Source: JACRDG01 sp963760985 (lineage in GTDB: Bacteria > Desulfobacterota > Desulfomonilia > Desulfomonilales > Desulfomonilaceae). From it: a stretch of 64,000 nucleotides of DNA. Shown here piece after piece: positions 37,202-47,854 of the stretch. The stretch spans positions 62,001 to 126,000 of the forward strand of contig CAVXFM010000013.1 of NCBI GenBank assembly GCA_963760985.1, given 5' to 3'. Numbering within the stretch: the first letter of the stretch is position 1; each line of letters starts with the position of its first letter. Under the pieces are notes generated by a model. It was not told the origin of the DNA, made no database searches, and was given only the letters and a program-made list of their open reading frames with translations. A program made the translations under genes and the position numbers.

Positions 37202-37625
37202 TCTTGTGTTTCCGTCGCGGGATCTCGTTCCCCACGTACCTCGATCAAGATCTCGTGGCTATCCTGTCCGGACGCGGTGCTCCCTTGCATGGTTGCCACT
37301 CCGCCCGAATAGAGGAGCGTATCAAACCGATTGGTTTCACTTTCAAACCGGTAAGACCGTAGGGCTGGGGATGTCCTCAGTGCCCTAAATACGGTGACGT
37401 ACTCGAGTGCCACTGCTGGCTTGCTAGCATTGTTCTTCTTAAGGCACTGCTGGACAAGCCAGCAGTGGCACCCAAGCGGTGAGGTGACCGCTGACGTCCG
37501 CCCTATTTCGATGTCACCGTATTTGAGAAATCGAGCACTACGCAAAGTCATGAGAGGGCCTCGCGTCGTCCCTACCGAAGCCGACCTCCGGCCCGCAGCC
37601 TGCATCACGTACGCGCAAAAGCAAA
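37202..37625. other. Intergenic region carrying a composite palindrome
   Basis: About 420 bases between convergent genes; no gene seen. It contains the repeat element listed at 37387-37524. Confidence 0.5.
37387..37524. repeat. 138-bp element with nested inverted repeats (MITE/REP-like)
   Basis: The outer arms AAATACGGTGAC (37387-37398) and GTCACCGTATTT (37513-37524) are perfect 12-base inverted repeats. Inside, GTGCCACTGCTGGCTTG (37407-37423) and CAAGCCAGCAGTGGCAC (37455-37471) are perfect 17-base arms. A third half-copy, CACTGCTGG (37445-37453), can pair with the right arm to give an alternative hairpin with a 5-base loop. The nested layout resembles a mobile miniature or a RAYT-type palindrome. 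It has no coding capacity. Confidence 0.75.
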
Positions 37626-38844
37626 TCAGTATCGGTACCCCATGAGGCCGCAGCAGCGGGTGCACACGGGCATCAGACCTTTTTCCGAAAGACTTTTGCG
37701 GAATTTCTTGTACGCGGATGCGTTCCAGAGTTCCGTGATGCTGTTTTCCTTGACATTCCCCACCACAAAATCATGGTAATCACGGCATGGAGACATGTCA
37801 CCGTTGGAGTTGATTTCCACCGCGCTGAAAATAGACACGCACCGGTCAAACCCGAACGAGCAATCGTGGTCGGTGTAGTACGTTTCCAGTTCGCTTGGTT
37901 CCGTAAGTGGAGGCATGATCACGACGCCCGGTCCGGTCCGGTCCGACGCCCGTGCATTGAGGCGCGTCAACTGATCCGACAGCACACGATAATCAGGCGG
38001 CCTCCAGTTTCCGATCCATCCGAAATGCTTCTGAGGCGGGAAACCGAACCGTTCTTCGAAATCCTGAGAATGCTTTGCTGCTGATTCCTCATCGATCCAC
38101 CAGGCCAGGTAAAATACGCACACATCCACTTTGTCCCGAAACACGTCGTAGATGTCCACGAGCCTGTGATAGTTCACGTTATTGATAGTAGTCAGAGCCG
38201 CAATGAGCGGGAGCTGTTGCTTGCGCTGCGTGCGGATGGCTACGATCTTGTCGATGGCCTTGTTGATCGTGGCAAAGTTGTTCACGCTCGAAGCAGCGCC
38301 GGGACGGCTCGCGTTGTGCGTGGCTTCGTCTGGCCCGTCTACGGAAATCTGGATCACGAACATGGGCGCGTCGACGAGGCGTTCCGCGTGCTCGGCCAGC
38401 CCGGTTCCGTTGGTCGCAATGCTGGGGGCCATGCCGAGGCTTGCCGCCTCTTCGATGATTTCCACCGACCCCTTGTACATCATCGGCTCACCACCCCAGA
38501 GATACACTGACGGAGTATGTCCGTGGTGTTTGAGGTCCCGGAGCAGTTCGATGTACCGTTCAGGGGTGACTTCACGGTCCTTCAGCTCCTTGAGCGAACA
38601 AGAACGCAAGAAGCCGCTGTCTCCCCATTGGCCGCAGGTGTGGCACCGAAGGTTGCACACGTCGGTGATACGAATGCTGCACTGTCGAATACGGTTGGCC
38701 GCGCCTTCCTCGGTACAGGGGGAAAAGGTTCCGCAAAAACTTGTCAACCTGGATCATGGCCACGTTCTTGGCGTACTTGGGGCTTTCCAAGATCTTCGGG
38801 GCTGTCTTCATTATGGTAGAAATCGGTACCCAGCTCTGGCTCAT
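37626..38844 (-). CDS. Radical SAM/SPASM protein, frameshifted near the N-terminus
   Basis: Begins at ATG 38844 behind AAGGAG (SQSWVPISTIMKTAPKILES), and changes frame at about 38705-38720, between NLFPLYRG and EGAANRIRQCSIRITD. The rebuilt protein has about 405 residues. The radical SAM cluster is CNLRCHTC, with WGGEPMM and SVDGPDEATHN further on. The C-terminal SPASM region has CVSIFSAVEINSNGDMSPCRD and CTRCC. It probably modifies a peptide or a sugar-bound substrate using auxiliary Fe-S clusters. It points away from the tRNA; the substrate is unknown. Confidence 0.88.
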
Positions 38845-38949
38845 TGGCTGAAACGTCTCCTTTCATGCAGCGGCCCATCTTACACCCCTCAGAAGCGCCT
38901 CGCAAGGTCATCTCATTTCCGAGGGTGCTGCATTCCTCGCGAGAGGTTC

Positions 38950-38979
38950 TTGACAGGACAGCGCGGACGATGCTACACA
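38950..38979 (+). promoter_or_regulatory. Promoter of the tRNA-Met gene
   Basis: TTGACA (38950-38955) and TACACA (38974-38979) with an 18-base spacer, about 14 bases before the tRNA. Confidence 0.65.
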
Positions 38980-38992
38980 GAGAGGATGCCTT

Positions 38993-39069
38993 GGCGGTGT
39001 AGCTCAGTCGGTTAGAGCATGCGGCTCATATCCGCAGTGTCCGGGGTTCAAATCCCTGCACCGCCACCA
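38993..39069 (+). tRNA. tRNA-Met (anticodon CAU)
   Basis: A full cloverleaf: acceptor GGCGGTG/CACCGCC, D-arm GCTCAG...GGTTAGAGC, anticodon stem TGCGG/CCGCA with loop CTCATAT, T-arm with GGTTCAAAT, and an encoded CCA. The anticodon is CAT. Elongator Met is most likely; a lysidine-modified Ile2 tRNA cannot be excluded from sequence alone. Confidence 0.9.
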
Positions 39070-39370
39070 TTCAAGCCCCAGGTATCATACCCTTTTGATG
39101 TGGCCAAGGCTACGACCGGCCCTCAGACTAAAAAGCCCGTAAAACCGAGCGAATATTTCCTAGCCGGATATGGTCTACAGCTTTATGTGGGAACAAGCCG
39201 TGCATGGCGAGCATTCTTGATGCGCTTCCGTATAGGCTTTGACTCTCTGCCTCGTTGATGGTATTCCATCACGGACCCATGCAAAGCGCGGTGCGTGTCC
39301 GAATGGAGTGGCTCTCTTGTGAACCTTCCGCACAGGACTTGGGAACATCAAAAGAACGAAAGATCTGCCA
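39070..39370. other. Intergenic region after tRNA-Met
   Basis: About 300 bases with no credible gene and no clear terminator. Confidence 0.4.
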
Positions 39371-40261
39371 ATGGAGCCTCTGCCGACGCCTCTTCCGCCA
39401 AAACAGCACGTTACCGTGGTGATACCCACATTCAATGAGGAAAAGACGATCGGGGAGGTGGTACGCGGCGTGCGCGACCATGTGCCTGAAGCCCGTATCC
39501 TCGTGATCGACGATGGTTCCTCCGACTCGACCGCGACAGAAGCGAGGAACGCAGGCGCTGACGTGATCTCCCACCCCTTGAACAAAGGAAACGGTGCAGC
39601 GGTCAAGACCGCGTTACGCAATATTTCTGGCGGACTGGTGGCGATACTGGATGCAGACAGCCAGCACGATCCTGCCGATGTGCCTGTGCTGCTCGGAAAG
39701 CTCGACCGGTACGATCTGGTGGTGGGAGCGCGCTCGTTTACCCATGAGCAAGGAGCGCCCTTGAGAAACGTGGGCAACGTGATCTTGCGTAAGCTGGCCT
39801 CATTTCTGTCTGAACAGACCATTCCCGACCTCACCTCGGGTTTGCGCGCATTCCGGCATGAGATAGCGGTGAAGTTTCTGCACGTGTATCCCAACGGATA
39901 TTCTTTTCCGTCAACCAGCACCATGAGTTTTATCGCAGCGGGGTACAACGTGGCGTTTGTCCCTATTCAGGGACGTCGCCGTCCCGCGGGCACCCAGAGC
40001 AAACTGCGTCCGTTCAGAGACGGATTTCGCTTCATCATGCTGATCCTGCGTATCATCACTATGGCCAATCCGAACAAGCTCTTTTTCCCGGTCGGGCTCA
40101 TCATGGTGCTCGCGGGGGTCGTGCTGACCATACGGAACCTGGTGCTTTTCGGCCAGTTCTCCAGCGGGGTGGTGCTTTTTTTCGCAGGCGGAACCAACAT
40201 CATCTTTTTCGGCCTGATACTTGACCAGTTCGCTTCCCTCCGGCTACAGGAACGCGAATAG
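39371..40261 (+). CDS. Family 2 glycosyltransferase with C-terminal membrane helices
   Basis: A 296-residue GT-A enzyme of the dolichyl-phosphate-mannose/polyprenyl-phosphate-sugar synthase type. HVTVVIPTFNEEKTIGEVV and ILVIDDGSSDST bind the nucleotide; AILDADSQHDP carries the DxD metal site; LTSGLRAFRHEIA is the typical acceptor loop. Two C-terminal helices (LFFPVGLIMVLAGVVLT and GVVLFFAGGTNIIFFGLIL) anchor it. It is 26 bases from the asparagine-synthetase gene. Together with the membrane glycosyltransferases in the window it could make a lipid-linked sugar donor. Confidence 0.9.
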   Translation: MEPLPTPLPPKQHVTVVIPTFNEEKTIGEVVRGVRDHVPEARILVIDDGSSDSTATEARNAGADVISHPLNKGNGAAVKTALRNISGGLVAILDADSQHDPADVPVLLGKLDRYDLVVGARSFTHEQGAPLRNVGNVILRKLASFLSEQTIPDLTSGLRAFRHEIAVKFLHVYPNGYSFPSTSTMSFIAAGYNVAFVPIQGRRRPAGTQSKLRPFRDGFRFIMLILRIITMANPNKLFFPVGLIMVLAGVVLTIRNLVLFGQFSSGVVLFFAGGTNIIFFGLILDQFASLRLQERE

Positions 40262-40287
40262 GCGGCTCTCGGAAACACGGTCCCCTC

Positions 40288-42174
40288 ATGTGTGGCATCT
40301 GCGGCGTTCTCCTCCTCGATTCTTCCGGTTCACCTGACAGCGGCCTTTTGGAACGCATGAACCGGACCATGGTCCATCGCGGCCCGGACGATGAGGGGTA
40401 CTTCGCGTCAGGACCTGTAGGCCTGGCCATGCGCCGCCTGAGCATCATCGATCTGCAAAGCGGTAAACAACCCATCAGCAATGAAGATCAGTCCATCTGG
40501 ATTGTGTTCAACGGGGAAATCTACAATTACCCGGAGCTGAGGCAGGAGCTGCTCGCCAAAGGCCACGTGTTCCGGACCCATTCCGACACGGAGGTGATTG
40601 TCCATCTGTACGAAGAGATGGGTAATGAGTGCGTGTGCCGGCTCAATGGTATGTTCGGGTTCGCTCTGTGGGACGGGAACCGACGCACCCTCATCCTTGC
40701 CCGCGATCGCCTGGGCATAAAGCCGTTGTTCTACAGTTTTCAGCAAGGCAAGCATCTCCTGTTCGGCAGTGAAATGAAGGCTGTCCTTGCCGCGGGAGTG
40801 AGTCGTGAGCCCGACTATCAGGCCTTGTACGATTATGTGTCGTTGATGTACGTGCCCACTCCCGCGACCGCGTTTTCCGCGGTGCGGAAGCTTCCTCCCG
40901 CGTGCGTGCTCACCTGCTCCCAGGAAGGCATGAGCATCCACTCGTATTGGGACATCCCCCTGCCATCACAGGGTGATGAGGAACCGGTGAGCAAAGGGTA
41001 CGAGGAAGAGCTTCTGCATCTCATCGAAACATCCATACGCAGGCACATGATCGCGGACGTGCCCCTTGGTGCGCTCCTCAGCGGTGGGTTGGATTCCACG
41101 ACCATCGCCGCGGTCATGGCTCGGAGGGTGCAGTCGCCGTTGCAGACCTTTACCGTGGGTTTCACCCAGAAGTCGTACGATGAATCCCCCGAAGCCGCTC
41201 TGGTGGCTCATACCCTCGGAACACACCATTTGTCGGAAAAGGTCGCCCCAGGTATGATCGCGTCCATTCCCGATCTTTTGGGTGCATTTGACGAGCCTTT
41301 TGCCGACTATTCGGCTATCCCCACCTTTCTTGTCTCAAAGCTCGCGGCCCGGCATGTCAAGGTCGTGCTCACCGGCGACGGAGGTGATGAAGTCTTTGCA
41401 GGGTATCAAACGCACGTGGCTCACCGGGTGAGCCGGTTGTTCACCTTGATTCCGCGGTGGATACGCGAGAAGCTCATCAATCCGTTGATCCTGAATATGC
41501 CCGTTTCCATGGACCGGATCAGCTTCGATTATATGGCCAAGCGATTTGTCACGGGCGCTGATTTGCCCTTTGAGCAAGGGCATTACTGGTGGAAAGTCAT
41601 TTTCAACGAACAGGAGAAGCAACGGCTCTTTACGCGCGACTTTCTTCAAACGCCCTTTGAAGACACCTTCAGAATCTTTGACCGACACTTCCAGAAGGCT
41701 CGTCACGCGGACCCTTTGAACCAACTGCTGTATGTTGACGCAAAGACCTTTCTCTTGGATGACAACCTGACCAAAGTGGATAGGATGACCATGGCCAATT
41801 CCCTGGAGGCGCGCGTGCCGTTGCTGGACCACGAGTTGGTGGAGCGGGTAGCCCTGATGCCCCCCCGTGTCAAATCCGCAGGACTCCAGACCAAGCGCCT
41901 GCTGCGAAGAGCCGTAAGAGATCTGCTTCCACGCGAGATCCGCAAGGGCAAGAAAAAGGGCTTTACTCCTCCCCTTCCCTACTGGATCCGGTACGAACTG
42001 CGCGGCTTTCTCCAGGAAATGTTCGCAGAAGACCGATTGCGGAACACGGGAATCCTGAACCATGTCTATTGCAAGCAGTTGCTTGACGACCATCTCTGCG
42101 GTAAGAAGGACAACAACCGACAGATCTGGACGGTACTGGCCCTGTTGTGTTGGTGGGAGAGCAATCGGCGTTGA
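40288..42174 (+). CDS. asnB: Glutamine-hydrolysing asparagine synthetase
   Basis: A 628-residue two-domain enzyme. After start-Met removal the nucleophile is Cys2 (CGICGVLLL); the class II glutaminase has MVHRGPDDEG and FNGEIYNYPELRQELLAKGH. The synthetase domain has the ATP-binding LLSGGLDSTTIAAVM, LTGDGGDEVFAGY and DRMTMANSLEARVPLLDHELVE. Such genes also occur in surface-glycan clusters, where they may amidate sugars or lipids; here it lies between GT2 and DUF362 genes. Either role is possible. Confidence 0.93.
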   Translation: MCGICGVLLLDSSGSPDSGLLERMNRTMVHRGPDDEGYFASGPVGLAMRRLSIIDLQSGKQPISNEDQSIWIVFNGEIYNYPELRQELLAKGHVFRTHSDTEVIVHLYEEMGNECVCRLNGMFGFALWDGNRRTLILARDRLGIKPLFYSFQQGKHLLFGSEMKAVLAAGVSREPDYQALYDYVSLMYVPTPATAFSAVRKLPPACVLTCSQEGMSIHSYWDIPLPSQGDEEPVSKGYEEELLHLIETSIRRHMIADVPLGALLSGGLDSTTIAAVMARRVQSPLQTFTVGFTQKSYDESPEAALVAHTLGTHHLSEKVAPGMIASIPDLLGAFDEPFADYSAIPTFLVSKLAARHVKVVLTGDGGDEVFAGYQTHVAHRVSRLFTLIPRWIREKLINPLILNMPVSMDRISFDYMAKRFVTGADLPFEQGHYWWKVIFNEQEKQRLFTRDFLQTPFEDTFRIFDRHFQKARHADPLNQLLYVDAKTFLLDDNLTKVDRMTMANSLEARVPLLDHELVERVALMPPRVKSAGLQTKRLLRRAVRDLLPREIRKGKKKGFTPPLPYWIRYELRGFLQEMFAEDRLRNTGILNHVYCKQLLDDHLCGKKDNNRQIWTVLALLCWWESNRR

Positions 42175-42254
42175 TGTCCGTTCAATTCAGCCGCACGTAA
42201 GAAAAACCGCGGTGTATCCCCGAACAACGGGGACCCAACGCGCTCATAGAGAGG

Positions 42255-43698
42255 GTGAACGTGATGAAACCCAAAGTCTTGATCATGCGATGTGCAAATT
42301 ACGATCCCCAAAAAATCGCGGGCATCATCAAGGAGGGGATGGAAGAATGCGGCGTCACCCCAAGGGGTCGTGCTCTGCTCAAACCTAACTGTGTGGCCGC
42401 GCACCCGGAGTTGTTTCCGCACGCGTTCACTCGCGCGGAATTCCTCGAGGGCGCGATCATGGCGGTCAAGGCAAAAGCCGGCGAGCTTCGCGACCTCGTG
42501 GTGGCCGAGCGATCCGGCATTACCATACCTACAAGGTTTTGTTTCCGCCATGCCGGGTATTACCCGGGTACTGGAACGCCAACAGGTGAAGGGGTGTCAT
42601 CTGGAAGAGGTGCGACAGGTTCCGGTTCGGCTCACGCACGAAGGTCGTTTGCGCGACGAGATCTTTGTCCCGCAACCGGTCACGGAATGCGACTTCCTCA
42701 TGAACCTGCCGAAATTCAAGGCGCATCCTTGGACCCGATTGACGCTGGGACTCAAGAACTTCATCGGCCTGCAAGACGACCGCCACAGACTGATCGATCA
42801 CAACACGTACCTGGAACACAAGATAGCGGACCTTCAAGAGGTCATCCGTCCGGGATTCATCGCGATCGACGCGATCGTGGCAGGTCAGAAAATGATGCTC
42901 ACGCCAACGCCCTTTTCCATGGGGGCAGTGGTCATGGGTACCAATCCCTGCGCGGTAGACGCGGTCTGTTCTCACATGGTGAACGTGGACCCGCGGGACG
43001 TGACGCATTTGCGGTTTGCTTCCGAGCGTGGACTCGGGCCTATCGACCTGGACGACATCGAGGTTTCCGGTGATTTTCCACTGGAAGCGGTTCAAGACCA
43101 CTGCAAGAATTTTCAATTCTGTCTGGAACGCATCGACACGTATTTCGGTCCTGAGAGCAACCTGAGCTGCACGGTCGGCGACTTCCCGGAAGAACACTCA
43201 AGAGACTACTGCTGGGGCGGTTGTCCCGGAGCGCTGCAGGAAGCCATGCACATCTTCCAGGGGTATTATCCTCACGTGCAACAAGAAATGGGAAAAGTGC
43301 GGTATGTCGTAGGAAAGGTGGAAGGGCCGCTCCATCTGGCGGACGGCGAAAGGGTCGTCTTTGTTGGTGATTGCACCGAGTGGCGCGGCAAAATTGACGG
43401 GAAAGAGGTGATCATCAGCCCCACGTACAAGACCTGTCAGGAGGTCGATGTACGGCGAGCGCGATCCAACGACATGGTCCTGAAGATCGCAGGGTCGTTA
43501 CTCGAGTGCTTTGCCAACAGATCTTCCCGGTACCTGCACGCGCGAGGGTGCCCGGTGTCCGTAGCCGCCCACATTAACTACATATCGTCACTCGGCAAGA
43601 TCAAGAACATCAATTTTGACCCACGAAACGTGGTTTCCTGCAACCTCGCGTACGGAAGAATGCGGGTAAGCCGCTTCTGGAACCAGCACTTTTCCTAG
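42255..43698 (+). CDS. DUF362 domain protein, frameshifted
   Basis: The N-terminal part (KPKVLIMRCANYDPQKIAGII, RALLKPNCVAAHPE) reads from GTG 42255 or ATG 42264; the rest (VLERQQVKGCHLEEV, DFLMNLPKFKAHPWTRLTLGLKNFIGL) is in the next frame. An extra C near 42557-42560 (TTACCCGG for TTACCGG) explains the shift. The joined protein has about 480 residues. DUF362 proteins are often linked with Fe-S or carbohydrate metabolism; this one has several cysteines towards the C-terminus (DYCWGGCPGA). Function unknown. Confidence 0.85.
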
Positions 43699-43742
43699 AA
43701 CCCCGGCACACGCGATGCCGCTGAACGACTGCCTGAAGATGC

Positions 43743-45951
43743 CTACGCCTTCTTAAGTATCACACACGACAAAGGAGGAAGGACCAGATTGAGATATTGC
43801 CCGTACCCGTGGAACGCGCCGACCCTCGTGGCTACGAGGCCTGCATTGCCCACGTCGCTCCCTCCATAGAATCGTGAATCAGAATTGAGCACTTCCTGAT
43901 ACAGACCCGACTCAGGCACCCCCACTTGATAGTCCGCTCTGACCACCGGAGTGAAGTTCAGGACACACACGAGGAATCCCTCGGGTCCGCGTCTGAGATA
44001 TGCAATGACACTGTTCAAGTGGTCGTTGCAATCGATCCACGAAAATCCTTCCGGTTGGTCGTCCCATTTCCACAGAGCCGCATCCGACGTGTACAGCCTT
44101 CCCAGGTCCTCCAGGAACCGAGAAGCCTGCCCGTGAACCTCGTGTTGCAAGAGATGCGTCTCAAGTGCTGATTCGTGATTCCACTCATTCCAGGTTGCCA
44201 ACTCCGAACCCGCTATCAGGAGCTTTTTCCCCGGGTGTGTGTACATATACCCAAAGAGGAGACGCAAGTTGGCGAACTTCTGCCAGTCATCTCCCGGCAT
44301 CTTTCGCAACAGAGACCCTTTCCCGTACACCACCTCATCGTGAGAGAGCGGAAGGATGAAATTCTCGCTGTACGCGTACATCATGGAGAAGGTGAGGTCA
44401 TTGTGGTGATAGCTCCTGTGTACCGAGTCCTTGGACATGTACTGGAGTGTATCGTGCATCCAACCCATGTCCCACTTGAAGCCGAAACCGAGCCCGCCGA
44501 GGTACGTGGGAGTGGTGACCCCTGTCCACGCGGTGGATTCTTCCGCCACGGTAAAGCAGCCGGGAAACCGACCGTACACCATCGAGTTGAATTCTTGCAG
44601 AAATTCTATGGCTTCCAGGTTTTCATTCCCGCCGAATCGATTCGGAATCCATTCGCCATCTTCACGGCTGTAGTCGAGGTACAGCAGGCTCGCCACCGCG
44701 TCGACCCTCAAGCCGTCCACGTGATACTTGTCCAGCCAGAACAGCGCGTTGCCCACCAGGAAATTGCGCACCTCGTTGCGGCCGTAATTGAAAATGAGCG
44801 TGCCCCAATCGCGATGCTCTCCCTGCCGCGGGTCAGCGTGCTCGGTACAGCGCAGTCCCATCGAACAAACGCAAGCTGAAGTCATCTCGAGGAAAATGCG
44901 CAGGGACCCAGTCGAGGATCACGCCTATCCCATGCTGGTGGAGGGTGTCCATGAAATACTTGAAGTCATCCGGAGTGCCGAACCGACTCGTGGGAGCATA
45001 GTACCCGGTAACCTGATACCCCCAGGATGCATCGAACGGATGCTCCATGATGGGCATGAGTTCCACATGGGTGAACCCGTACTTCTTCATGTGTTCCACG
45101 AGAGGCATGGCCATCTCCCTGTACGTGGCCCAACGATTTCCTTGCTCAGGAAAGCGCAGCCACGAACCGAGATGCACCTCATAGATGTTCATCGGGCTGC
45201 CGAAGAGATCCCTCGTGCGCCTCTCTTCCATCCATTGCCCGTCCCCCCACGAATATTTGTCCACGTCCCACACGATGGACGCGGTACCAGGTCTCAATTC
45301 GGTTGCAAACGCGTACGGATCCGTTTTGATCCGGAGTTCGTCCGTCGCGGTCTTGATCTCGTATTTGTACAGTTCTCCCGCACACACACCGGGAATGAAC
45401 AGCTCCCATATGCCGGAACTGCCCATGCTTCTCATGGGAAACAGTCGACCGTCCCAGTTGTTGAAATTGCCTACCACGCTGACTCGTTTCGCATTCGGGG
45501 CCCACACAGCGAAAGACACCCCCGAGACTCCCTCCATTTCCCGCGCGTGAGCGCCCAACTTGTCGTACACGTGATAATGCTTGCCCTCACTCACGTAATA
45601 GGTGTCCTGGTCGCCCAAGGTAGGAGGAAACCGATAGGGAGTATCACCATCCCAGGTTACCCCCTGAGGGAATGTCAGCGAAATCATATACTTGAAGGGA
45701 ACAGTTCGGCCCGGCAAGAAACACCAAAAAAGACCCATGGCGTCCGAACCGCGCATGGGTACCCGTTCTGCGTCGAGAATAATTTCTGCATGCACCGCGT
45801 CAGGATGAAACACGCGAATGATTGCTCCGGCCTCCCCGTCAATGACCACAGGATGAGCTCCCAGGACGCTGTGAGGGTCGGAATGTTCTGTCGCCACGAT
45901 GCGCCGAAGATCTTCTGCAGCTATCCCTGAGAGAAGCTCTGTTGAAAACAT
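43743..45951 (-). CDS. glgB: 1,4-alpha-glucan branching enzyme, frameshifted
   Basis: GlgB makes alpha-1,6 branches in glycogen. The N-terminal carbohydrate-binding module and first half of the GH13 barrel read from ATG 45951 to a false stop at 44833 (SVVGNFNNWDGR, GFTHVELMPIMEHPFD, VILDWVPAHFP). An extra C at about 44846 (CTGTACCGAG for CTGTACGAG) shifts the rest, which runs EHADPRQGEH, DGLRVDAVASLLYLDYSR with the catalytic Asp, VAEESTAW with the acid/base Glu, and LPLSHDEVVYGKGS. The rebuilt length, 735 residues, is normal. No other glycogen genes are next to it. Confidence 0.93.
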
Positions 45952-46081
45952 GCGCCCACCTTTGTGAATGATCTTTGAGAACCGACAATGCCGGCACGGT
46001 GCAGGGGAGCACGTCCGGCCTTCAGCGTGCAGTTTCCCTGCCCGTCATGCCGCGTGCACCCTTGTACAGATGAAACCCCGA

Positions 46082-46816
46082 TCACGAATCGAGCTTGTTG
46101 TATTCAGGAATATTTTCCGGCTTGACATACAACATGCGAAGGCAGTTCGGACATATCACCAGTTCTTCCTGCTTCAGGACCGTGATCGCAAGCTGAGCCG
46201 GTATGGTCATGTGGCAACCCGAACACGAACTGTTGTGCACCTCGGCAAGAGCATTTCCTCTGGCCTTCCTCACCATCTCGTATTTCTTCAGAAAATCCCG
46301 ATCGATGGATTTGACGAGGGTCTCCTTTTCCTCGTTGAGAGACGCAAGCGCGGTTTCGGCCTCGGTAGAGGTTGACTGGGCTTCGGTCTTTTTTTCCTGC
46401 AAGGTCTTCTCGAATGTCTCGTACTCTGTCTGTCTTCTGTCAAGACCTTTCTTCAAGCTCTCAACCTCGGCCATGACTCCCATCAAGGATTCCTCGATTT
46501 CCGCCACCACCTTCTTGCCAAGCTTCACTTCTCGCGAGAGAGCGTTGAACTCTTTCTGGTTCTTGATCCCCAGCAAACGTCGCTCCGAGCGCTTGATCTT
46601 CTCTTGTTCTGTGGCAAGATCCTGTTCTTTCTTCTTCTGATCTTTTTCCACGACAGTCAATCGCTCCTGAGACTCCGTGATCTCTCTCCTGAGGACCACG
46701 AGATTTCTCGCCACTTCCTGGGCTTCCTGCGGCAATCGAGCAAGATCTTGCTCCCAGCGACTTATCTGATTGTCGATCTCTTGGAGTTGCTCAAGAAGCA
46801 ATAATTGTTCTCTCAA
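46082..46816 (-). CDS. Coiled-coil zinc-ribbon protein (C4-type)
   Basis: A 244-residue protein whose first 190 residues are a long charged coiled coil. The C-terminal ribbon has CSGCHMTIP and ICPNCLRML. Members of this family are widely found next to nif3/ybgI genes and bind nucleic acid or act in flagellar or secretion chaperoning; here the nif3-type gene is 13 bases upstream. Function in this organism is inferred only. Confidence 0.85.
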   Translation of the reverse strand: MREQLLLLEQLQEIDNQISRWEQDLARLPQEAQEVARNLVVLRREITESQERLTVVEKDQKKKEQDLATEQEKIKRSERRLLGIKNQKEFNALSREVKLGKKVVAEIEESLMGVMAEVESLKKGLDRRQTEYETFEKTLQEKKTEAQSTSTEAETALASLNEEKETLVKSIDRDFLKKYEMVRKARGNALAEVHNSSCSGCHMTIPAQLAITVLKQEELVICPNCLRMLYVKPENIPEYNKLDS

Positions 46817-46829
46817 GGGAAAATCCTCC

Positions 46830-47645
46830 TTACGGGTTGTATATGTCCACGAAGGGTTCCTCCTCCAGATCGCAGCGCACGCACGACACTTCCAGCCCTA
46901 TTCTGTCGAACTCGCTCTGAAAGCTTCTTATCAAGAGGGGGATCGCGATCTTTTCCAGGCCGTAATGCCCTGCATCGATTACAGGCATGCCGGCCGCTTC
47001 TGCCTCACGCGTGGCATGGTACCGCACGTCGCCAGTGATCATTACGTCAGCGCGGTGACGCAATGCATGTTCCAGGTACCCCATCCCGCTGCCTGACACG
47101 CAGAAAACGGTTTCAACCGCCCGTTCGGCATCCGAGACGATCCTGACATGAGGAATATTGAGGTCTTGTGCGACCTTGGCGGCAAGGTCCCTCACCCGCA
47201 TGGGAAAAGGAAGCCTTCCTGTTCTCGCGCACGGCGCGGCAGGAGGCGTGATAATCTCCTGGAGGCCCATCAACCGAGCAAGCTCATCGTTCAGGCCCCC
47301 CTCTGCCGCGTCCAGGTTGGTGTGCAAACTCAGAATATCCACCCCCGCCTGCGCGGCGCGCAGTAAGGTGTCTGCCGGGAGGTTGCCGGGAATAAGGTTT
47401 CGGATAGGTTCGAGAAGCACAGGGTGATGGGTAAGAAGCAATTGGCAGGAATGGGCCGAGGCAAACGCAACCGTCTGCGGTGTGGGGTCGAGGCTGACAG
47501 CTATTGAACGGATCTGCCGCGCCGGCTCCCCTATCTGGATGCCACAGTTGTCCCAGTTTTCCGCAGTGTCGAAGGGAAAGAGCCTATCGGCGATTTCTAC
47601 GATCTGGGACAAGGTTGGAAAACTCAATGGCCTGTTGTCCTCCAC
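46830..47645 (-). CDS. Nif3-like dinuclear metal-centre protein
   Basis: A 271-residue member of the NIF3/YbgI (GTP cyclohydrolase-like) family, forming a toroidal hexamer with two metals per subunit. Motifs are ENWDNCGIQIG, LLLTHHPVLLEPI with paired histidines, LSLHTNLDAAEGGLND, and TGDVRYHATREAEAAGMPVIDAGHYGLE. The precise reaction is unsettled. It is translated just before the coiled-coil zinc-ribbon gene and both are probably cotranscribed. Confidence 0.9.
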   Translation of the reverse strand: MEDNRPLSFPTLSQIVEIADRLFPFDTAENWDNCGIQIGEPARQIRSIAVSLDPTPQTVAFASAHSCQLLLTHHPVLLEPIRNLIPGNLPADTLLRAAQAGVDILSLHTNLDAAEGGLNDELARLMGLQEIITPPAAPCARTGRLPFPMRVRDLAAKVAQDLNIPHVRIVSDAERAVETVFCVSGSGMGYLEHALRHRADVMITGDVRYHATREAEAAGMPVIDAGHYGLEKIAIPLLIRSFQSEFDRIGLEVSCVRCDLEEEPFVDIYNP

Positions 47646-47763
47646 GCGAGACGATTCCTGCCGAGGAAGAGACCTTTTGCCTTGTCTCCTCCTCTGTCCA
47701 CATTCTCATGGGGTGCCTTGCCCGCGGCGCAGGAACAGATCCTCGTTCCTGGGTGCGAAAAAA

Positions 47764-47797
47764 AATCACGGGGAGCCTTGAAGGGGTCCCCGTGATT
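47764..47797 (-). terminator. Rho-independent terminator of the second tRNA
   Basis: The stem AATCACGGGGA/TCCCCGTGATT (47764-47774 with 47787-47797) is followed on the minus strand by eight T residues (47758-47765). It lies 58 bases after the tRNA end. Confidence 0.85.
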
Positions 47798-47854
47798 GAG
47801 GTGGACGTCAATACGGTAAAGTACAGTGATTTTCATTCCTGATCTCGCGGACAA

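Noticed and set aside
38640..38662. Second sigma-54 promoter (TGGCAC then TTGCA)
   Set aside because: The spacing is one base too long and it lies inside the radical SAM coding region.
44833..44900. Programmed ribosomal frameshift in glgB and others
   Set aside because: No slippery heptamer or downstream pseudoknot is evident, and the shifts differ in direction and context.
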